A DNA stretch of 64,000 nt. Source: Synanceia verrucosa. Lineage: Eukaryota; Chordata; Actinopteri; Perciformes; Synanceiidae. Below the pieces are notes generated by a model, which was given only the letters and a program-made list of their open reading frames with translations, ran no database searches and was not told the DNA's origin. Made by a program: the position numbers and the translations under genes. The DNA lies in contig CM056553.1 of the NCBI GenBank assembly GCA_029721515.1, positions 14,078,447 through 14,142,446 of the forward strand, written 5' to 3'. This document shows, one piece after another, positions 58,299 to 64,000 of the stretch. Within the stretch, counting starts at the first letter, position 1. Each line of letters begins with the position of its first letter.

Positions 58299-61200
58299 AT
58301 GTGCTCCCGTGACACACAACATGTGCTTCTTCCACAACAAGCCCACGAGTGAGTGGGATGGGGAGGGGGGAAATTCACACGGGGGGGTACTTATGTATAG
58401 AGAGAGGAAAGGAGCTGACTCTCCTCTGGGAGATGAAGGGATGGACAAATGAAAAAAGGCAAGCTTTAATAAAACAGGGCAGAGAGGTCATAAGGAGGGA
58501 AACTAAAAGACAGCGGGAGGTGAAAGAGGAGAGGGTGATGAGGAGATGAGGAGGGCAGAGATGTCTCAGCTCCCAGAGAAGGAGTGCAGGCGTGGAGGGA
58601 GTGAGGGAATGAGTGAACAGAGGAGGAAGCAAAAGCCCTGGTGGGAACAGAGGAAAGGAGATGGCTTCCATGAATAATTGATAAAGGAGATGTACTACAA
58701 TATGACTGCACATATATTTACGGAAAGATAAAGTGGTGCACCTGTGCCCTGTTCACTCACTTTATAGCCTGCCTCGTTTTAGAGTGGAGAACCTTTCTTT
58801 TTGGCGTCTTGCTTTAGCCACACACTTTGCTTGGTTTCAGCCTCTGCATCTCTATATCCTCTATAACTGCCTCTCTCTGCCCAGTATCCTCCTCTCTCTC
58901 GCTATTGTTCTTGGGATTGTGGCACAATGGGAGAAGCTGCTGCTCTTAATTCGGTCTGTGTGGTCTTGTTGCTTTTATCCTTGTGAGAACCTGTTGAATT
59001 TTTAAACCCTTTTTGGTTTAAGTGAGGATAACAAAGAGGACAGGGTTATGGTTTAGTGTTATATATATTTTGTTACTCATCAGCTAGAAAAATACCTTCT
59101 ACGTGTGTATATGTGCCAGCATATTGTCTGTGCATGTCTTTGAGTGGGTGTAGCTTGAGGCTCTGTCAAAAGTTCCTTTTACCTCTTGTCTCTTGTCATA
59201 TATATTAATTAGGACTCACAATAGTAAAATATCTTTAGGCAGGAGCCCACATCAAAACCACTTTGTTTGCCACAATTCATTAGGATGGATGTTTCACTCC
59301 TACACTTAGTTCATCCTCTGCTTGTGTGTGTCTCACTTCTCCCTCCCTCTTTACCCAGATTCCTCTCTGGGCATTTGATAAGACCATCCATTCAAACAAA
59401 TGGAGATTCTGATTTGTGTGTGTTCATGACAATGGGCCACTGAAAATGTTTCCTGAATATATAATATTTGTAGAATTTAGTAAGGAAGAAAACATGATTA
59501 TGAAGCAGTTTAAGGACTTAACATCTTTCACACAGTGTGAATTATATCAGTTTCTTTTGTTTGTCTCTATGTGTGCATTCAGTATGCATATGAAATGTGT
59601 TCGGAGATGCATCCAATAAAAGCTGATTCCCTTTTTTTATTTGGTTAATTAGCATGTGTATATGATTTATATTTACATGTGTGAAGAAGGAGAAAAACAA
59701 AGGGAAATTGGAGCAGGAAAGAAAATCTCTGATTTGTTTGATAATGATGTGAGAAGTAGAAACACTCTTAAGATCACCCTTTAAAAGTCAACCCCGCAAA
59801 TATCTAAAGATATCTAAATGCAAAAACTCGAACGTATTGAAATGTCTTAATTACTGTTATTAAATGTTCTTTTGTGCCCCTCTGCACTGCATGTTTACGC
59901 TTAGGTTTCAGAGTAGGTTTATTTATTTATTTTCCTCCTACACTGCTAATCTGCTAATCACTGCTACAGTAGTCTATTCAGCACATACTGCATTATACGT
60001 ACATATTCAGAGCTTACACAGATAGTTAAATATATTTTTGGGTGAAACCTTTTTTGTCTCTGTGTATTTTGTCTTATTTACATTCAGTTGCATCATATTA
60101 ATGTGAAGAGCAGACCAATTTGAAAATAACACAATAATTGTTTTGGGGCAATGGTAAAGCAAGCTGTAGGGCTTTCATCTGTGTGTATGTGCGTGCATGT
60201 GTGTTTGTGTTAATTTGTATCTGTGTACATCTGTGTGTTATATATGGGTGGATGAGTATGTTGTGTGTCAGTCTTTTCCCTTTGGAGTTCATTACAGCTT
60301 GACTAAGGATCCTGCTGTAGTAATTAAGATCAAGGGTAGGAGAGGATTGGATGAAGGTGATGATGATGAGGGAGATGGAGAGATTAAACAACAGAGTTAT
60401 GGAGAGAGATAATACAGGAGGGATGCATGTGGTGCTGCTTGGAGGCAAATGTCTTTGTGAGTTAGAACTGGAGAGATAAAGGCTTTGAAACATGCGTCTG
60501 AGATTGATATAATGCACACATGACAAGCAGGTTTGATACCAGATTATTTGAGTAATTAATAGCTAGTAACTATTTTCCTATTTTGTTGTTTCTGTGTTTT
60601 CCATCATGCTACTGTATATGAGAAACCCCACATTTTCCAGCTTGAGTGGAGGTTGGGAGTGGGGCGCAGGTGATTTATAGCGTTGTGGCAGATGGAAGGA
60701 GGCAAGGATGTACAGAGGAAACCGATTTGACTGAAAGTTGGAGATGAAAGAAAGAGAGCTTGAGCAGGCATGGGATGAAAAGATGGAGTGATTTACATAA
60801 TGAAAAGATGAGAATAAGGGTGAGGTGATGAGGGGATTAAACTACAGTATGTGCTATCAGATTGTGAGGGTGCGGCTCTGTATATTGCAGAGGATCTAAG
60901 AATGCAATTGTTTATTTAGGTCGTGCAAGCGAGGGATGACTGGAATGGGAAACACACATCATTTAGGTGCTGAATTAATTTGCTTCTTTGCACAGAACAT
61001 TCTTTTATGTGTAAATAACTTTTCCTGAAGAGAGCATGTTCATCTAATCTCTAGAATGTCACATTAATTTCAATACTGATGAGGGGGATCACTCACAGTC
61101 TTGCTTTTTTCATTGAATTAGGATCTATTGCATGAGTATTACAATTATCAGAGTTGGGGAAAGGGCAGAGATAGCAGGATACCAGGAAGAAAGTCTAATG

Positions 61201-61396
61201 AGAAATGCAACAAAACAAGAAGATATGCTGAATAAGTGATAATGTGAAAAACTGAGAGAAAAACAACATTTTCAAAGCAGCATACAGTACAGTTGTTGAG
61301 GAGAAGTTTCAGGGCTGTTTATTCTGCTTCAGGAAAGACTGAGTTGTCATTGTTGGGTTATGTAATGCAGTAAGCTCATTATCTTGATCAGGTTAC

Positions 61397-61471
61397 CTGT
61401 AGATGATGCAGGCTGTCTTTTGGCAGGTGGGGCAGTTGTTAATGTCCTGACCAGTTCTGTATGAGCTGCGA
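61397..61471 (-). CDS. insyn2b: INSYN2B-like gene, penultimate coding exon
   Basis: A 75-nt exon on the minus strand between acceptor TTTCTGCAG and donor GTAACC. One base completes the preceding codon, then come 24 codons (RSSYRTGQDI, NNCPTCQKTACIIY) and two trailing bases. The other frame hits a stop, so only this phase is usable, and it is the phase required by the exon at 57168-56985. The CPTC pair and the cysteine-rich stretch look like a conserved short motif. The large first coding exon expected for this family is not in 61480-64000 and must lie beyond the right edge. Confidence 0.68.
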
Positions 61472-64000
61472 CTGCAGAAACAACAAATGGAAAACATTCA
61501 CACACGCTCACAGAAAGAGTTGAATGAATGAATTCTTACCATGTTGCTATTGTGTTGTTATTTCATCTGAATTATTAAAGTGTTTCTGGATTTAACATTG
61601 TATACTTACATTCAACAGCAGAGAAAGAAAGGGTAGAAATAACAGTTTTGCACCAACAACAGGTCATGCTTTTCTTGACTGCTGGTGTTACATTTTTTAT
61701 TGGTCCCTCTACCTACACAAACTCAATGCAGAAACATCAGGTGTGTTCTCTTGGGGTTGTCAGAGGGCACAAAATAGGTTGTGATGTTTAGTGCATACAG
61801 TGTACCCCAGCAGGAGTATTCAGGACATTGCCTGGATAGTCCTGCTTGGCATTCAAACCACCAAGCATTGTGAGCTTACACTGCTCAGGTACAACCTTCT
61901 CTCCTAAAAATTATATTCCCACAGAAAGAGCGCTCAATTACATTTGGAAGGAAACAAGAGTTTGTATCACGTCCATCTTTGACTTAGCTCTTTGTTTGTG
62001 TTTGTGCTATTTACAGGTTAACTTCTAGATAAAGGAAAGAGGAGTTAAGAATAATAATGTTTTTGAAAGTCACTTTATATAATAATGAGCAAAAAAAAAG
62101 GTGGTGGAAGGGTCAAATAAACACCAGACATTCCCTTTAAATTTTTTTTTTTTTTACTAAACCTAACCTAGTGGTTTTGTCACCTAACCCTAATTAAGTC
62201 ACTATGTCAGCTTTGTTTTAATTTACTGCACTAATCAGGTGTTTTAAATTGGTTTAAATCTGTAAATGTAATCCAGGAGAAAATGCTTCCTTTTTCCTGA
62301 GAATGCAATTTATTTGTATGTGAAGAAAATTTTGTAAGAAACAAGTTTGATCTAGATAGGTTTAGTTGGGAGCAGAATGCTCAGTTAAAATGATCTAATC
62401 GTGTTTCAGTCTAGAAAATAGCTCTGTTAAAAGTTGGTGTGTGGAAAATTGTGTGATTTCACATGCAAACCATGTTGAACAGCACTAAAGAGCAAAAGGA
62501 TAAAGTCAGATAAAACATCTGAGAAGATCATACGACTGCCATTTCATTAAAACTCTTTCTTTTACCAATATATTTTGGCTGCCCTTTTACTGAAAATGTG
62601 TAGATGCAGGAGTAGCTGATTTATGTTGATGAAATAAACCTTTTAATTACATGGAGGGAGGCCGTGTGGCTGGCATCATTTTGTCTCTCCTTCCAGTTTT
62701 TATCAAAGACAACAACAGCGAGAGAAGACAACGCTTTGCTTTGGGAAAAAGAAGAAAACAAGGAGCTGGGCACAGTGACAACCTCGTAGCTCAGCCGACA
62801 CTTTTATCACAGCGGCCCACTTAAAGTGTTTTCATTTCTGGCACAGCGTCAGATGCATGTAGATCCTCTTACTTGCTCTTTCTTTCATTTGTGCTCTCTT
62901 TCTGTCTTGCCCTTTGTCTTTTGTCTGCATTACCCCATTTTACCTTATTTATCTCACACTTAGTATGAGGCATGAGCACACAGAAGAATCTGAACACGTT
63001 CTTATACTGCCACTCAGGACAGCATGCACATTGACTGTAGGAGCCTTGTTGTATTGATTGTATTTCTCAAAGGTAATCTGATTGCAGTTAATCTGGGGAG
63101 AGAGACAGCAGTTAATCCTGAACAGAACAAAAGAGGGTAAAAACATGATGAACATGTTAAAGAGGACATTTAAGTGGAGGATCATGAAAGAGAAGATGAA
63201 ACAAAAGGGTAAGGAACAGGGAGGAGGAGAGGAACCACTCAGTATGATGGATTACAAAGGAAAGAGAGGGGTTGAAAGTTAAAATGAGAAGAACACCTTT
63301 ACAAACTATAGGGGAAATTCAGTCAAGGTGAAATGGTGAGGATGAGGAGGCAAAGATTAGGGAGTGATAGAGAAACAAAACAGAGTGACAGCTAACACAT
63401 GAGTGCAGGGGAGAGTGATGGACAGGTTGTCAGAGGAGGGAGGGGGATGGAGAAAATGAGAAGACAATGGAATGATGCACTGTGTGCAGATGCAGAAAGA
63501 AAAAAGGTGAGGAGAGAGTAAAAGGTATTAATTAAGAATGGAGGAAAGAGTGGTGCGAGACTGGAGGTGGAGGAAGGGATGACTAGCATGAAGCAGGTTA
63601 AAGAGCCTCAGGGAAAGTGGGAAGGTGTCGGAAGCTTAGCCAACTCATGAAAAGGAGAGAAACAAAGGATGTGGAACAGTAGAGGAGGATTAAAAAAAGA
63701 AATGAAGAAATAATTAGTTTGCTTTGGTGAGAATTATGATGTCTCCAAGGAACACTGTTACCATGGGGAGTACAGTACATACCCTTTAAGGTGTATGGGA
63801 TGGAGGGACAGAGGATCTGCTAGCACTGGCTACAGGCCGACAGGCATTGTATATTCCCACAGGATTGGCTCACACACACAAACTACTACGATTTTCCACT
63901 GGCCTGTCATTTAAAATCTACTACACAGACTTGAAATCCTGTCGTCATATATTGCCATAAAAACTGAATTATACTCTTCTTTCTTGTACACTTCCTTGAC

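Larger units (their letters stand above)
55128..64000 (+). other. dock2 intron 26 (runs off the right edge)
   Basis: At least 8.9 kb. On the minus strand it hosts two exons of an INSYN2B-like gene. It also holds the inverted GGGGAC repeat (58060-58270), a (CA)n tract (58272-58298), a LINE-tail-like stretch at 57244-57285 (CAAATCAAGTCAAATTTATA) and long purine-rich tracts (58360-58660, 63120-63700). The rest is AT-rich with no recognised element. Confidence 0.8.

Noticed and set aside
62949..63780. Minus-strand frames as the large first exon of the INSYN2B-like gene
   Set aside because: They are short (60-78 codons), low-complexity reverse complements of a purine-rich tract, without a donor in the required phase.

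Overview
This is vertebrate nuclear DNA, almost certainly from a ray-finned (teleost) fish. The genes are split into short exons with GT-AG introns. The introns are rich in (CA)n/(GT)n microsatellites. The repeats are Tc1/mariner transposons, L2/Rex1-type LINE fragments and a tRNA-headed SINE of the kinds common in teleosts. No bacterial, phage or plasmid feature is present. Nearly all open frames of 60-100 codons are chance frames in introns or frames running through microsatellites.

Layout. Positions 1-8000 are upstream flank, largely built of repeats: a minus-strand LINE (1-3470) interrupted by an LTR-like insertion and a Tc1 element, a second minus-strand LINE remnant (about 5130-6130), and unremarkable AT-rich DNA. 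From 8118 to 55127, 26 coding exons on the plus strand join in continuous phase. They encode the first 937 residues of DOCK2, the haematopoietic Rac guanine-nucleotide exchange factor: SH3 domain, helical DOCK_N region, DHR-1 (C2) lipid-binding domain and the start of the armadillo-like region. The catalytic DHR-2 half lies beyond the right edge.

The rest is the last visible dock2 intron (from 55128). On the opposite strand it holds two exons with matching phase (61471-61397 and 57168-56985) that end in a stop codon. They look like the 3' end of INSYN2B (FAM196B), which in mammals is also nested antisense inside DOCK2. This nested antisense gene is the most interesting host feature.

The introns also hold three copies of one Tc1 family (one near full length, one internally deleted, one a bare 3' end), two other Tc1-like families (one with perfect 51-bp terminal repeats), a SINE with a 13-bp target duplication, a long-TIR MITE plus a collapsed fold-back relative, a 350-bp direct duplication on either side of exon 17, an inverted pair of GGGGAC/TTAGGG-type repeats, and many dinucleotide microsatellites. 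One of these (GT)n tracts forms the splice donor of exon 14. I found no RNA genes, CRISPR arrays or viral genes, and no convincing new multi-gene system.
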